23,298 nucleotides of DNA from the NCBI GenBank assembly GCA_902797705.1, contig CADBTX010000102.1, positions 1 to 23,298 on the forward strand. Reading direction: 5' to 3'. Numbering within the stretch: position 1 is the stretch's first letter; every line of letters begins with the position of its first letter. Source of the stretch: an uncultured Lachnospiraceae bacterium. Lineage in GTDB: Bacteria; Bacillota; Clostridia; Lachnospirales; Lachnospiraceae. Below are positions 1 through 7,935 of the stretch, piece after piece. Under the pieces are notes generated by a model, which did not search any database, had not been told where the DNA came from, and saw nothing but the letters and a program-made list of their open reading frames with translations. Both the position numbers and the translations under genes were made by a program.

Positions 1-555
1 ACCGGCATAAGCTATCCCGTTACAAAGGGAGAGAATAACGAGTATTATCTTCATCACACCTTTGAAAAGCAGAGCAATATTAACGGCTGCATATATATTG
101 ATACTCTGGCTTGGGATGACATGGATGACTATAACACCTTTGTCTTCGGACACAATATGAGGAACGGCTCCATGTTCGGTTCCCTGAAGCAGTTATTGAA
201 CGAGCCGGAAAAGGCCTTAAATGATCCCTACTTTTACCTCATGATGAAGGATAAGGTCATGAAGTATCATATCTATTCCATCCATGTTACCCCTCCCACG
301 TCGGATACCTTTCATAATCCTGCAACGGAGAAGGAATATCTGGATTACATAGACATGGTAAAGGGAGAGAGCATAGTGGATATGGGAGTGGATGTTTCAA
401 AGGAGGACCGGACGGTTTCCCTTTCCACCTGCTCCGGTACCGGTGCAGGGAAGAAGCGTCTCGCACTCCACGGGAAGCTGGTGGGGATAATAAAGACCGA
501 CGGGTCGGAGACGGTTTCATATAATTCGGTGAGGGCATTATCGGATGATATTTGA
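1..555 (+). CDS. Class B sortase, 3' part (5' end outside window)
   Basis: Reading frame 1 is open from base 1 and continues upstream, so the start, the N-terminal signal anchor and the first part of the catalytic domain are missing. The visible part has the sortase catalytic triad in order: His in FGHNM (codon 151-153), Cys in LSTCS (430-432) and Arg in KKRLALHG (457-459). The spacing and the long helix-containing insert between His and Cys fit class B rather than class A sortases. Family knowledge: these extracytoplasmic, membrane-anchored transpeptidases cleave a C-terminal sorting signal and attach surface proteins to cell wall or pilin. No substrate gene is visible here. The last codons overlap the next gene, a sensor kinase, by 11 bases, so the two are almost certainly co-transcribed. 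Confident about the family, unsure about the substrate. Confidence 0.9.
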   Translation, partial: TGISYPVTKGENNEYYLHHTFEKQSNINGCIYIDTLAWDDMDDYNTFVFGHNMRNGSMFGSLKQLLNEPEKALNDPYFYLMMKDKVMKYHIYSIHVTPPTSDTFHNPATEKEYLDYIDMVKGESIVDMGVDVSKEDRTVSLSTCSGTGAGKKRLALHGKLVGIIKTDGSETVSYNSVRALSDDI

Positions 556-1780
556 AAAGATCCATGAATTTAACAGGCGTATAGTGGAGCTGGATAAGGC
601 GGAGGAATACGAGAGCTTTAAGAAGCACCGCATTTTCATAATGCGGACCGGTATCGGTATTCTGCTGCTTTTCTGTCTGATATCCGGTATTCCGCAGTTT
701 TTTAACGGAGAATACGGTCTTTTTATGACTTTTTCATTTCTCATATTTTTTCTGGCCCTTTCCCTGATAATCCTGCATGTTACCGAATCAGCCGGGGCTG
801 CGGCCACCATTGCGGGTTACGGAAGCTTTGTGGTCTTTTCCATAAGCTTTTATCTCTTTCCCTATCCCACAAAGGGAGGTCTGGACAGCTTCTGGCTCTG
901 GCTTCTTTTGATACCCTTTATGGCGGACTATTTTGCGGGACTGATCACTGGTTTTCAGATCTCTTTAGGGGGACTGGTGCTTTCTGTTGTGGATATGTGG
1001 GTCTTCAAGGATCATTTCAGCGGATACGGTGAGGACGTTCTGCGTTTCTATCCGATAATCTATCTGGTTTCCATGCTGATCGCCTGGATACAGCAGTATG
1101 AGATCGTGTACAACCATAAGGAAGAGCTGCTGGCGGAGGAAGCGGAGAATATGCGGCAGCAGGAGCGTTTAAAGAATATGGAAAAGGAACTTCGCTCCTA
1201 TGAAGAGAATATCGAGCTGGTAAACCGCCATCACCATGACATGCGGCATTATACAAGAGTGCTTCGGCAGATGCTGGAGGACGGTGACAATAAGGAAGCA
1301 CTGGATTATCTTAAGGATCTGGATGACAGTCTGGAAAATGTTCCGGCCATGACCTACTGTGACAACAGGCTGATAAACGGCATCCTCTCCATTTACCATG
1401 ACAGGCTCCTGCATCTTAACTGCAAGATGAAGATAAGAGCCGGAGTGCCGGAAACACTCAGTATCACCGATCTGGATCTGTCAACCCTTCTTTCGAACAT
1501 CCTTGAAAATGCTGCGGAGGCCCTGGAAAAGCTTCCGGAGGAGCAGCGGACCATGGACGTTAAGCTGGATCATGTCAACGGAAAACTGAAGGGGATAGTG
1601 GTAAACAGCTGCTTAAGCGGGACCAGGTTCAATGAAGAGGGACTGCCTGAAAGCTCGAAAAAGATAAAGAGCGGCATAGGCACAAAGAATATAAAGATGG
1701 TGGCGGAGAAGTACGGCGGCATAGTGGGCTTTGAGGAAAATGAAGGACTTTTTACCACGAAATTCGTGCTGGCCTGTTAG
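545..1780 (+). CDS. GHKL-type membrane sensor histidine kinase (AgrC-like)
   Basis: 411 residues. An N-terminal amphipathic stretch (1-30) is followed by about six hydrophobic segments (roughly 31-53, 57-79, 84-105, 114-133, 136-154, 167-183), a predicted coiled coil (190-225) and a kinase core. The H-box is at 228-236 with HDMRH (likely phospho-acceptor His231), the N-box is SNILENAAEAL (317-327) and the G-box is GIGTKNI (377-383). This H-box type and the lack of a PAS or HAMP domain match the AgrC/ComD-like HPK10 kinases that sense peptides or envelope signals. The ATG overlaps the sortase stop, with a GAGGG ribosome site inside the sortase gene. No response regulator or signal peptide gene lies downstream; the partner may be upstream of the window or elsewhere. 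The ligand is unknown. Confidence 0.88.
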   Translation: MIFEKIHEFNRRIVELDKAEEYESFKKHRIFIMRTGIGILLLFCLISGIPQFFNGEYGLFMTFSFLIFFLALSLIILHVTESAGAAATIAGYGSFVVFSISFYLFPYPTKGGLDSFWLWLLLIPFMADYFAGLITGFQISLGGLVLSVVDMWVFKDHFSGYGEDVLRFYPIIYLVSMLIAWIQQYEIVYNHKEELLAEEAENMRQQERLKNMEKELRSYEENIELVNRHHHDMRHYTRVLRQMLEDGDNKEALDYLKDLDDSLENVPAMTYCDNRLINGILSIYHDRLLHLNCKMKIRAGVPETLSITDLDLSTLLSNILENAAEALEKLPEEQRTMDVKLDHVNGKLKGIVVNSCLSGTRFNEEGLPESSKKIKSGIGTKNIKMVAEKYGGIVGFEENEGLFTTKFVLAC

Positions 1781-1815
1781 GTCATGCCCAGATTGTTTAT
1801 TTTTAAATACATTAC

Positions 1816-1842
1816 TAAACTCTAAGGCTAAGCTGCCGATAT
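1816..1842 (+). promoter_or_regulatory. SigD (sigma-28) promoter
   Basis: TAAA at 1816-1819, exactly 15 bases, then GCCGATAT at 1835-1842. This equals the established SigD/FliA consensus (TAAA-N15-GCCGATAT) at every conserved position. Transcription would begin near 1850, giving a leader of about 110 bases before the DUF6033 gene. It implies expression with late flagellar and motility genes. Confidence 0.8.
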
Positions 1843-1927
1843 TATAATCAGTAGGATTGGATTTTATTTGCGCATTTCGGATTCATTTAGAGATCCCAGG
1901 CAGATGAACACAGGGAATAGTGATAAA

Positions 1928-1951
1928 GACCTTCGGGTCGGAAAAAGGAGG
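1928..1951 (+). promoter_or_regulatory. UUCG-loop hairpin next to strong ribosome site
   Basis: GACC (1928-1931), loop TTCG (1932-1935), GGTC (1936-1939) forms a small but very stable C(UUCG)G-type tetraloop hairpin. It lies five bases upstream of AAGGAGG (1945-1951), which is well spaced from the ATG at 1960. Its effect on translation or mRNA stability is inferred only. Confidence 0.5.
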
Positions 1952-1959
1952 TTCAGGGA

Positions 1960-2754
1960 ATGAACAATGTAAGCGGATTTAATTTCTTAAACAATACCGG
2001 AATGGTAGGGGACAACATAAGGAAGTTCGGCGGTAACAGGCCTGAAAACGATAAGGCTGTCCATGGAAGAGATCCTAAGGATGAGTACGTAAAGGAAAAG
2101 AAGACGGATAATCTGAATTCCGTTCAGAACGGAGTGGAATTATCCGACGGTGCAAAGAAGATCCTGGATGAGTTAAAAGAAAAATACGGAAATAATACGG
2201 ATTTCTTTATCGCAAATTATTCATCCGATGAGGAGGCTCAGGAATATCTTTCCCGCGGAACAAAGGAGTACAGCGTTCTTATCGAGCCGGAGCTTCTTGA
2301 AGAGATGGCAAAGGACGCCGAGACAAAGGAAAAGTATTTCGGTATCATAGAGGACGGCACCAGGCAGCTTGACAAGATAAAGGAAGATCTTAAGGAGTCC
2401 GGCAAGGACGGAGAGGTAAAGAATATCGGATTCTCTGTTAACAGGGACGGTACCCTGAGCTTCTTTGCAAAGCTGGAACAGTCTTCCAGGGCTCAGGCCG
2501 AAAGGATTGAGAAGAACAGGGAAAAGAAGGCCGAGGAAGCAAAGAAGGAAGAGAAGAAAGAAGCGAGGCGGCTTCGGGATAAGCAGGCCGTAGAACGTGA
2601 TTATAAGGGCTTTGGCAGGGATCAGGTAAAGAAGGCCGACATAAAGGCCGATTCTGCCGAGGAGCTTTTGGAAAAGATAAAGAACTTCGACTGGAACAGC
2701 GTAAACAGTGAAGAGAAGTTAATGGTTGGATCAAAGGTTGATTTTAGTGCATGA
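1960..2754 (+). CDS. DUF6033 family protein, SigD-controlled
   Basis: 264 residues, no signal peptide and no membrane segment, highly charged. Residues 48-135 carry the conserved-looking core (VELSDGAKKILDELKEKYGN..., then FFIANYSSDEEAQEYLSRG and YSVLIEPELLEEMA), which I recognise as a DUF6033-type protein of Lachnospiraceae; the biochemical role is unknown. Residues about 170-215 form a strongly Lys/Glu-rich helix or coiled coil, and the tail is short and polar. The Asn-rich start (MNNVSGFNFLNN) without a leader resembles the N-termini of cytoplasmic flagellum-associated proteins, but that is impressionistic. The exact SigD promoter upstream links it to motility. Its stop overlaps the start of the following SDR gene (ATGA), so the two are translationally coupled. 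Confidence 0.72.
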   Translation: MNNVSGFNFLNNTGMVGDNIRKFGGNRPENDKAVHGRDPKDEYVKEKKTDNLNSVQNGVELSDGAKKILDELKEKYGNNTDFFIANYSSDEEAQEYLSRGTKEYSVLIEPELLEEMAKDAETKEKYFGIIEDGTRQLDKIKEDLKESGKDGEVKNIGFSVNRDGTLSFFAKLEQSSRAQAERIEKNREKKAEEAKKEEKKEARRLRDKQAVERDYKGFGRDQVKKADIKADSAEELLEKIKNFDWNSVNSEEKLMVGSKVDFSA

Positions 2755-3680
2755 ATAATGCAGTCGTTACCGGAGGAGCCGGTTTTGCAGGATACAGTCT
2801 CGTAAGATCCCTTTTAATAAAGGGATTCAGGGTCGTGTGTCCTGTGAGACCCGGCTCGCCCCATAATGAGAGACTTGAAGCTCTTAAGAAAGACAGCGAA
2901 TGTTCAGAGGGTGAGATAGTCACTTTTAATCTGGACATGATGGATATAGGCATGCTCCCAAGACTTACCATGGCCAAGGGACTGGACCTTTCCGGCTGTC
3001 TTTTTTTTCATCTTGCATGGAGAGGCGGCAGGGATGATTTTGATGTCCAGTACGCCAATGTTTCCTGCGCTGTTGAGGCAGTGTCTGCTGCCTCAAGGAT
3101 AGGGGCTTCAAGGATAGTGATCACCGGATCCCAGGCAGAGTACGGATATAAGGCCGGGGGCACGAAGGACCCTGAGGGAAACATCATCCCCGTGACCGAG
3201 GATGCTTTTCCGGAGCCCCTCAATGCGTACGGGGCTGCAAAGAGCGCTGCAATGTATCTGACAAGGGATGCGGCGAGACATCTGAACCTGGAGTGGAACT
3301 GGGTCCGTATCTTCAGTCTTTACGGCGAATATGAGCATAGCGGAACAATGCTGTCCTATCTTCGCCGTACTCTTATGAAAAACGTTACTCCTTCCCTGTC
3401 CTCCTGTGAGCAGACCTGGGATTACCTGGATGTGAACGAGGCTGCGGAGGCTTTGATCGCAGTTTCAGAAAAAGGGGTGCCGGGGGAGATCTACAATCTG
3501 GCAAACGGGGATTACAAACCCTTAAAGGAATTTACCGAAAGCATAAGAAAAAGGATCAATCCCGGCATAGAGATAGACTATGCAGAGACTGATCCCGAAA
3601 ATCCTATGCTGTCCCTTCGCCCATCTGTTGAGAAGATAAGAAGAGACACAAACTGGAGGGCAAAAAAGCCCTTTAATTAA
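2751..3680 (+). CDS. NAD(P)-dependent epimerase/dehydratase (extended SDR)
   Basis: 309 residues. The N-terminal Rossmann motif TGGAGFAG (7-14) binds NAD(P). The active site has Ser in TGSQAEYG (near 127) and the YxxxK pair at Tyr160 and Lys164 (NAYGAAKSA). Length and motifs match the extended SDR enzymes acting on nucleotide-diphosphate sugars (4,6-dehydratase, 4-epimerase or 4-ketoreductase types); the substrate cannot be told. The start ATG overlaps the stop of the DUF6033 gene (ATGA at 2751-2754), with only a weak AAAGG site, so it is probably translated by coupling. Since that operon starts at a SigD promoter, a role in modifying a motility-associated glycan is conceivable (inference). 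It converges with the next gene and the stops overlap. Confidence 0.85.
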   Translation: MNNAVVTGGAGFAGYSLVRSLLIKGFRVVCPVRPGSPHNERLEALKKDSECSEGEIVTFNLDMMDIGMLPRLTMAKGLDLSGCLFFHLAWRGGRDDFDVQYANVSCAVEAVSAASRIGASRIVITGSQAEYGYKAGGTKDPEGNIIPVTEDAFPEPLNAYGAAKSAAMYLTRDAARHLNLEWNWVRIFSLYGEYEHSGTMLSYLRRTLMKNVTPSLSSCEQTWDYLDVNEAAEALIAVSEKGVPGEIYNLANGDYKPLKEFTESIRKRINPGIEIDYAETDPENPMLSLRPSVEKIRRDTNWRAKKPFN

Positions 3681-4122
3681 AGATCCTCGTCATTTTCGCA
3701 AAGGGGCCGACTGCATCCTCCAGATCCTTTATGGCCTTGTTCAATCCATCAAAATCAATGTTTGACATGCTTTCAACAGCCTTTGAAAGCTCCTCTGAGT
3801 TCTCGACTACCATGGAGTTCATGTTGTCGCTGGTGGCTGTGATGCTGGCTGTCATGGTATTGATGTTGTCCATTTCTTCCGTGATCTTTCCCAGAGCTTC
3901 CTGAGCCATGACAATGGTCTCGTTGGCAGTTGTAAGTGTCTGGACTGCTACAGGAACTATCATGAAGGAAACGATGCCCATGATGACCACAAGGCAGAAA
4001 ATAAGAATGCTGGTCACCTTCTGATACCTGGCTTCCTTTTTCTCAAAGGCAAGAAGCTCCCTCAGTAATTCTGTGGCATCCTTGTTGTTAAGTTCGTCGT
4101 TTTTCTTGTTCTCATCACTCAT
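3673..4122 (-). CDS. Small membrane-anchored coiled-coil protein, unknown function
   Basis: 149 residues. A polar, charged N-terminus (1-36, many Lys, Glu and Asn) is followed by one transmembrane segment (about 37-60) and a heptad-like coiled coil rich in Thr, Met, Asn and Glu (61-135), ending in a short hydrophobic tail (AVGPFAKMTRIFN). The layout (cytoplasmic head, single helix, external coiled coil) recalls DUF948-like proteins or the sensory part of chemoreceptors, but no signalling domain is present. A good AAGGAG ribosome site precedes the ATG. The gene begins 17 bases after the stop of the RsmF-like gene, so they probably form one transcript. I do not recognise a named family. Confidence 0.7.
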   Translation of the reverse strand: MSDENKKNDELNNKDATELLRELLAFEKKEARYQKVTSILIFCLVVIMGIVSFMIVPVAVQTLTTANETIVMAQEALGKITEEMDNINTMTASITATSDNMNSMVVENSEELSKAVESMSNIDFDGLNKAIKDLEDAVGPFAKMTRIFN

Positions 4123-4139
4123 TTTTTTATTCTCCTTTT

Positions 4140-5567
4140 TTAATTTATCCTTAACCCCTTAGGGTAATGGTTCTTAATGATCCGTCCGTCGTTTTTTCCC
4201 CACCCGAGGCTCATTCCCATAAAGCTTACGAGGCACCAGCCCTTTTTCTCCGGAGTATTTAAGAACTCAGAAGGGAGGGAACCGCCTTTTAAGTAACCGT
4301 AAGCACTGTCCTGATCCGGAAGGGCGGCGTTCATCTCAGCGTCCTTTGGGGACAGGAAAAGAGCAAGGGCGTGTGCCGGTTCAAAGCGTTTATTCTTAAG
4401 GGTTCCGAGGTGCAGCCCCGGGCGAAGTACCTTTAACCCGGTGATCCCCGGCATAAGAGTATCGGATAGATAAAGCTGGTCTCCGAATTCATGGAGTATC
4501 CCCTTTGGCAGAGTAAAGTCCGCTGCTATGCTCTCCTTAAGAAATTCAAGGAAAAGCTTTTTTGAGGCATCCGGGGCCTCTTTAAGCTTTCCCGATCCGG
4601 AAACGGTGATGCTTCCCGCGGGCGTCTGGCCCTTTCTCTTAAGTATTGCGAAAAAGTGGCCCTCCCCCCTAAGCCTGTGAGACATGAGACGCACCGCTTC
4701 TCCGGCCTTTTCGCCTCCGGGAGATATGGGAGAAGGCAGAAATGCTTCGGGAAGGGATTTTATGCTGTCCGGTGAAACAAGGCAGAAATCCTTTTCCCTT
4801 TCAAGAAAACGTTCTACGCTTCCCTCATCTTCCTCTCTTGAAAAGGTGCAGGTGGAATAGACCATGAGCCCCCCGGGAGAAAGCATTTTTGCGGCATTTT
4901 CAAGTATCATATCCTGACGGGCGGCGCACATGGAAACGTTTTCCGTGCTCCAGTTTGACACCGCCTCCGGGTTCTTTCTGAACATGCCCTCCCCTGAACA
5001 GGGGGCATCCACAAGTATCCTGTCGAAATAACCCTCGAAAACCCCTGCAAGCCGTTCAGGGGATTCGTTTGTTACAAGTGTATTTTTGATCCCCAGTCTT
5101 TCAATATTGAGAGAAAGGATCTTTGCCCGGCTCCTGTCAGGCTCATTTGCGACCATGAGCCCGGTATTATCCATTATTTCGGCGATCTCCGTGCTTTTCC
5201 CCCCGGGGGAAGCACATAGGTCAAGGACTTTCATGCCCTTTTTCACATCCAGCCACTGCACCGGTGCCATGGCGCTTGCTTCCTGAATATAATAGGCACC
5301 TGCTTCGTGGAGCGGATGCTTTCCCGGAAGAGTGTCACTTTTATAGTAATATCCGTTCCCGCACCATTCCACAGGGGAAAGTGAGAACATTTGAAAGAGA
5401 TCCGGAGCATTAACGCCGGAATATTTTTTAAGCCTGTTTATCCTCAGTGACTTTACGGGCTCATTTTTGTAAGAAGCAAGGAAGGCCTTAAATTCCTCCG
5501 GAGGCATGCTTTGCTTCATGCGCTCGTAAAAATCATCCGGAATTGTCATACTATCAATAAACATCAC
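4140..5567 (-). CDS. rsmF: RsmF-like rRNA cytosine-C5 methyltransferase (NOL1/NOP2/Sun family)
   Basis: 475 residues. An N-terminal RNA-binding part (1-95) precedes a SAM-dependent methyltransferase core with motif I DLCASPGGKS (117-126) and the two family cysteines: Cys190 in DAPCSGEGMF (motif IV) and Cys240 in YSTCTFS (motif VI), the catalytic and release residues of RNA m5C methyltransferases. About 190 further residues after the core fit the extra C-terminal domains (PUA-like) of the RsmF/YebU type, making it longer than RsmB. Predicted role: methylation of cytosine in 16S rRNA (exact position not deducible). The start codon is one of two adjacent ATGs with no clear ribosome site; an alternative ATG lies six codons in. 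It is divergent from the SNF transporter, with about 50 bases shared for both promoters. Confidence 0.88.
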   Translation of the reverse strand: MMFIDSMTIPDDFYERMKQSMPPEEFKAFLASYKNEPVKSLRINRLKKYSGVNAPDLFQMFSLSPVEWCGNGYYYKSDTLPGKHPLHEAGAYYIQEASAMAPVQWLDVKKGMKVLDLCASPGGKSTEIAEIMDNTGLMVANEPDRSRAKILSLNIERLGIKNTLVTNESPERLAGVFEGYFDRILVDAPCSGEGMFRKNPEAVSNWSTENVSMCAARQDMILENAAKMLSPGGLMVYSTCTFSREEDEGSVERFLEREKDFCLVSPDSIKSLPEAFLPSPISPGGEKAGEAVRLMSHRLRGEGHFFAILKRKGQTPAGSITVSGSGKLKEAPDASKKLFLEFLKESIAADFTLPKGILHEFGDQLYLSDTLMPGITGLKVLRPGLHLGTLKNKRFEPAHALALFLSPKDAEMNAALPDQDSAYGYLKGGSLPSEFLNTPEKKGWCLVSFMGMSLGWGKNDGRIIKNHYPKGLRIN

Positions 5568-5595
5568 TATATTTTATCATAAATACGTTTTTAAG

Positions 5596-5625
5596 TCGCC
5601 AAAAGTATTGATTATGTGTTATGAT
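5596..5625 (+). promoter_or_regulatory. Probable sigma-A promoter for the transporter operon
   Basis: TCGCCA (5596-5601, 4 of 6 to TTGACA), an 18-base spacer, and TATGAT (5620-5625) with the extended -10 TG at 5617-5618. Transcription would begin near 5632, which excludes the upstream ATG at 5621 as a start and supports the one at 5678. Confidence 0.55.
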
Positions 5626-5660
5626 ACAACGAATTGCCGGTTATGTGGCATTGCAGTATA

Positions 5661-5667
5661 AAGGAGA
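5661..5667 (+). promoter_or_regulatory. Ribosome site fixing the SNF transporter start
   Basis: AAGGAGA at 5661-5667 lies 10 bases before the ATG at 5678. The longer in-frame reading from 5621 has no ribosome site and would place the start codon inside the -10 box. Confidence 0.7.
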
Positions 5668-5677
5668 GTATCGGGTT

Positions 5678-7066
5678 ATGGAGAAAAAAAGAAGTTCATT
5701 TTCAGGTTCATTGGGATTTGTCCTGTCAGCTGCGGGAAGCGCCGTGGGACTTGGAAATCTCTGGAGATTTCCCTATCTTGCGGCAAAGAATGGAGGGGGA
5801 CTGTTCCTTCTCGTATATCTGGTGCTGGCGCTCACCTTTGGTTTTACACTTCTTATATCGGAGGTGGCCATCGGGCGAAATACCAAGAAGAGCCCTTTAA
5901 GGGCCTACAGTTTTCTGAATCCCAAGTGGAAGTGGGTGGGGATCTTTGAAGTTCTGGTCCCTTTTCTGATCCTTCCCTATTATTGCGCCATAGGAGGCTG
6001 GGTCATGAAATACTGCGCGGTCTATCTCGCAGGGCAGTATGAGGCTCCGGTGGCGGAAGGCTATTTCGGAAATTACATCACTCAGGTTGCACAGCCCATA
6101 TTATTTATGGGCATATTCGTGTTCTTTACATCCTTTGTTATATACAGGGGTATAAATAAGGGAATAGAGCGGCTTTCCAAGGTGCTTATGCCGGTACTCG
6201 TCCTTATAGTTATAGTACTTGCTGTTTTCTCCGTGACCTTAAGGTATGACGACGGCAGTGGGTTAAGGACCGGTGTTCAGGGACTTATGATCTATCTTAT
6301 CCCCGATGTCAGCGGCCTCACGCTGAAGGGCTTTATGAGGGTGCTCCTTGACGCCATGGGACAGCTCTTTTACTCCATAAGCGTTGCCATGGGAATAATG
6401 ATATCCTACGGTTCCTATCTGGGTGACGACAATGACATGATAAGCGGGGTTTCCCAGATAGAATTTTTCGATACGGCAGTGGCATTCCTTGCGGGGATCA
6501 TGACCATACTTCCGATCTACGTATTTATGGGAAGAGAGGGAATGGGGGCTTCAGGCCCTTCATTGCTCTTTGTTTCAATGCCGAAGGTTTTTGACGCCAT
6601 GGGCGGAGCGGGCGCTATTCTCGGAGCCCTTTTCTTTGTAATGGTCTTCCTGGCGGCCCTTACCAGCTCCATTTCCCTTATGGAGGCTGTGGTGTCATCC
6701 ATTATGGAAAAATTCGGGTGCTCCAGAAAGAAGGCCACGGTCATAGAAGGGATCATAGCGTTTTTGATCGGTCTTACTGTCTGCCTGGGATACAATCTCC
6801 TTTATTTCGAAGTGCCCCTTCCAAACGGAGCGGTGGGACAGGTGCTGGATATAATGGATTATTTAAGCAATAATATACTTATGCCTGTGGCAGCCATAGG
6901 TACCTGCATATTTATCGGCTGGGTTGTGAAGCCTGAGATGGTGATAAATGAAGCTACAAAGAACGGGGAAAAATTCAGGAACAGGACTATGTATATCATA
7001 ATGGTCCGCTTTGTCGCTCCTGTGCTTTTATCCATACTTCTATTCCAGTCCCTGGGAGTTTTCTGA
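5678..7066 (+). CDS. Sodium-dependent transporter, SNF/NSS family (SLC6-like)
   Basis: 462 residues from the chosen ATG. The hallmark of neurotransmitter:sodium symporters is present near the N-terminus, AAGSAVGLGNLWRFP (18-32), the unwound part of TM1 that binds sodium and substrate. About eleven to twelve hydrophobic segments follow, as expected for the LeuT fold. Bacterial members import amino acids or related amines with Na+; the specific substrate cannot be read. No accessory subunit is seen. The gene heads an operon with a DUF3737 gene 20 bases downstream and a DMT-type transporter after that. Start reasoning: ribosome site and promoter position both favour 5678. Confidence 0.92.
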   Translation: MEKKRSSFSGSLGFVLSAAGSAVGLGNLWRFPYLAAKNGGGLFLLVYLVLALTFGFTLLISEVAIGRNTKKSPLRAYSFLNPKWKWVGIFEVLVPFLILPYYCAIGGWVMKYCAVYLAGQYEAPVAEGYFGNYITQVAQPILFMGIFVFFTSFVIYRGINKGIERLSKVLMPVLVLIVIVLAVFSVTLRYDDGSGLRTGVQGLMIYLIPDVSGLTLKGFMRVLLDAMGQLFYSISVAMGIMISYGSYLGDDNDMISGVSQIEFFDTAVAFLAGIMTILPIYVFMGREGMGASGPSLLFVSMPKVFDAMGGAGAILGALFFVMVFLAALTSSISLMEAVVSSIMEKFGCSRKKATVIEGIIAFLIGLTVCLGYNLLYFEVPLPNGAVGQVLDIMDYLSNNILMPVAAIGTCIFIGWVVKPEMVINEATKNGEKFRNRTMYIIMVRFVAPVLLSILLFQSLGVF

Positions 7067-7086
7067 ATTAAGGAAGGACAGTGTTT

Positions 7087-7926
7087 ATGAACAAAGTAGA
7101 AAATCAGGTGTTTGACGAAGAGAGAGCGCTGTACGGAAGCCGTGGGATAGAGGTCATATCCTGCCGCTTTGACGGCCCGGCGGACGGAGAGAGCGCCCTT
7201 AAGGAGAGCCGGGATATCCGCGTGAAGGACAGCTTCTTTAATCTCCGCTACCCGTTCTGGCATGATGAGGATCTTCTGATAGAGGACTCCACCCTCACGG
7301 AACTATGCCGCGCGGCCCTCTGGTACTCAAAGAATATCAGGATAAAGGGTTCAAAGCTTCACGGGATAAAGGCTCTGAGGGAATGCAGTGATGTCACTAT
7401 AAGCGGCAGCGATATCATTTCCCCGGAATTCGGCTGGTCCGTAAATGATATCTTAATAGAGGACAGCAGCGTTGAAAGCGAATACTTCATGATGCGCTCA
7501 AATGGTCTTAAATTCCGGGATGTGCAGCTAAAGGGGAAGTATTCCTTCCAGTATATAAAGGATGCGGAATTTCTTTCCTGCGAATTCGATACCAAGGACG
7601 CCTTCTGGCACGCGGAAAACGTGCTTGTGAAAGACTGCATGGTGAAGGGAGAGTATCTCGCCTGGTATTCAAAGAACGTGACCTTTGAAAACTGTACAAT
7701 AAAAGGGACTCAGCCTCTTTGCTACTGCAGCGGCCTTAAACTGATAAACTGCAGGATGGAGGATACGGATCTTTCATTTGAAAAGTCAGAGGTGGAAGCA
7801 GATATCACCACGGGGATCGACAGCGTAAAGAATCCGAAGAGCGGCGTGATAAGGGCCAGATCCCTTGGAGAACTTATAATGGATGATCCCGAAGCTAAGG
7901 GAAAGGTGGAGATAATCAGGGATTAA
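7087..7926 (+). CDS. DUF3737 family beta-helix protein
   Basis: 279 residues. The whole protein is made of short repeating units of about 20 residues with the pattern of alternating hydrophobic and polar residues seen in right-handed beta-helices (for example NILIEDSS, NVLVKDCM, NVTFENCT). Trp/Tyr-containing turns recur (FWHDED, ALWYSKN, FWHAEN, AWYSKN). This matches DUF3737, whose function is unestablished. No signal peptide or membrane segment is visible, so it is likely cytoplasmic. The ATG at 7087 is preferred over an in-frame GTG at 7081 because GGAAGGA sits eight bases upstream of the ATG and would abut the GTG. It is sandwiched in an operon between two membrane transporters. Confidence 0.85.
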   Translation: MNKVENQVFDEERALYGSRGIEVISCRFDGPADGESALKESRDIRVKDSFFNLRYPFWHDEDLLIEDSTLTELCRAALWYSKNIRIKGSKLHGIKALRECSDVTISGSDIISPEFGWSVNDILIEDSSVESEYFMMRSNGLKFRDVQLKGKYSFQYIKDAEFLSCEFDTKDAFWHAENVLVKDCMVKGEYLAWYSKNVTFENCTIKGTQPLCYCSGLKLINCRMEDTDLSFEKSEVEADITTGIDSVKNPKSGVIRARSLGELIMDDPEAKGKVEIIRD

Positions 7927-7935
7927 GGGAGAGTG

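Noticed and set aside
5621..5677. Upstream ATG adding 19 residues to the SNF transporter
   Set aside because: It lies within the probable -10 box and has no ribosome site; the ATG at 5678 has AAGGAGA and matches the usual family N-terminus.
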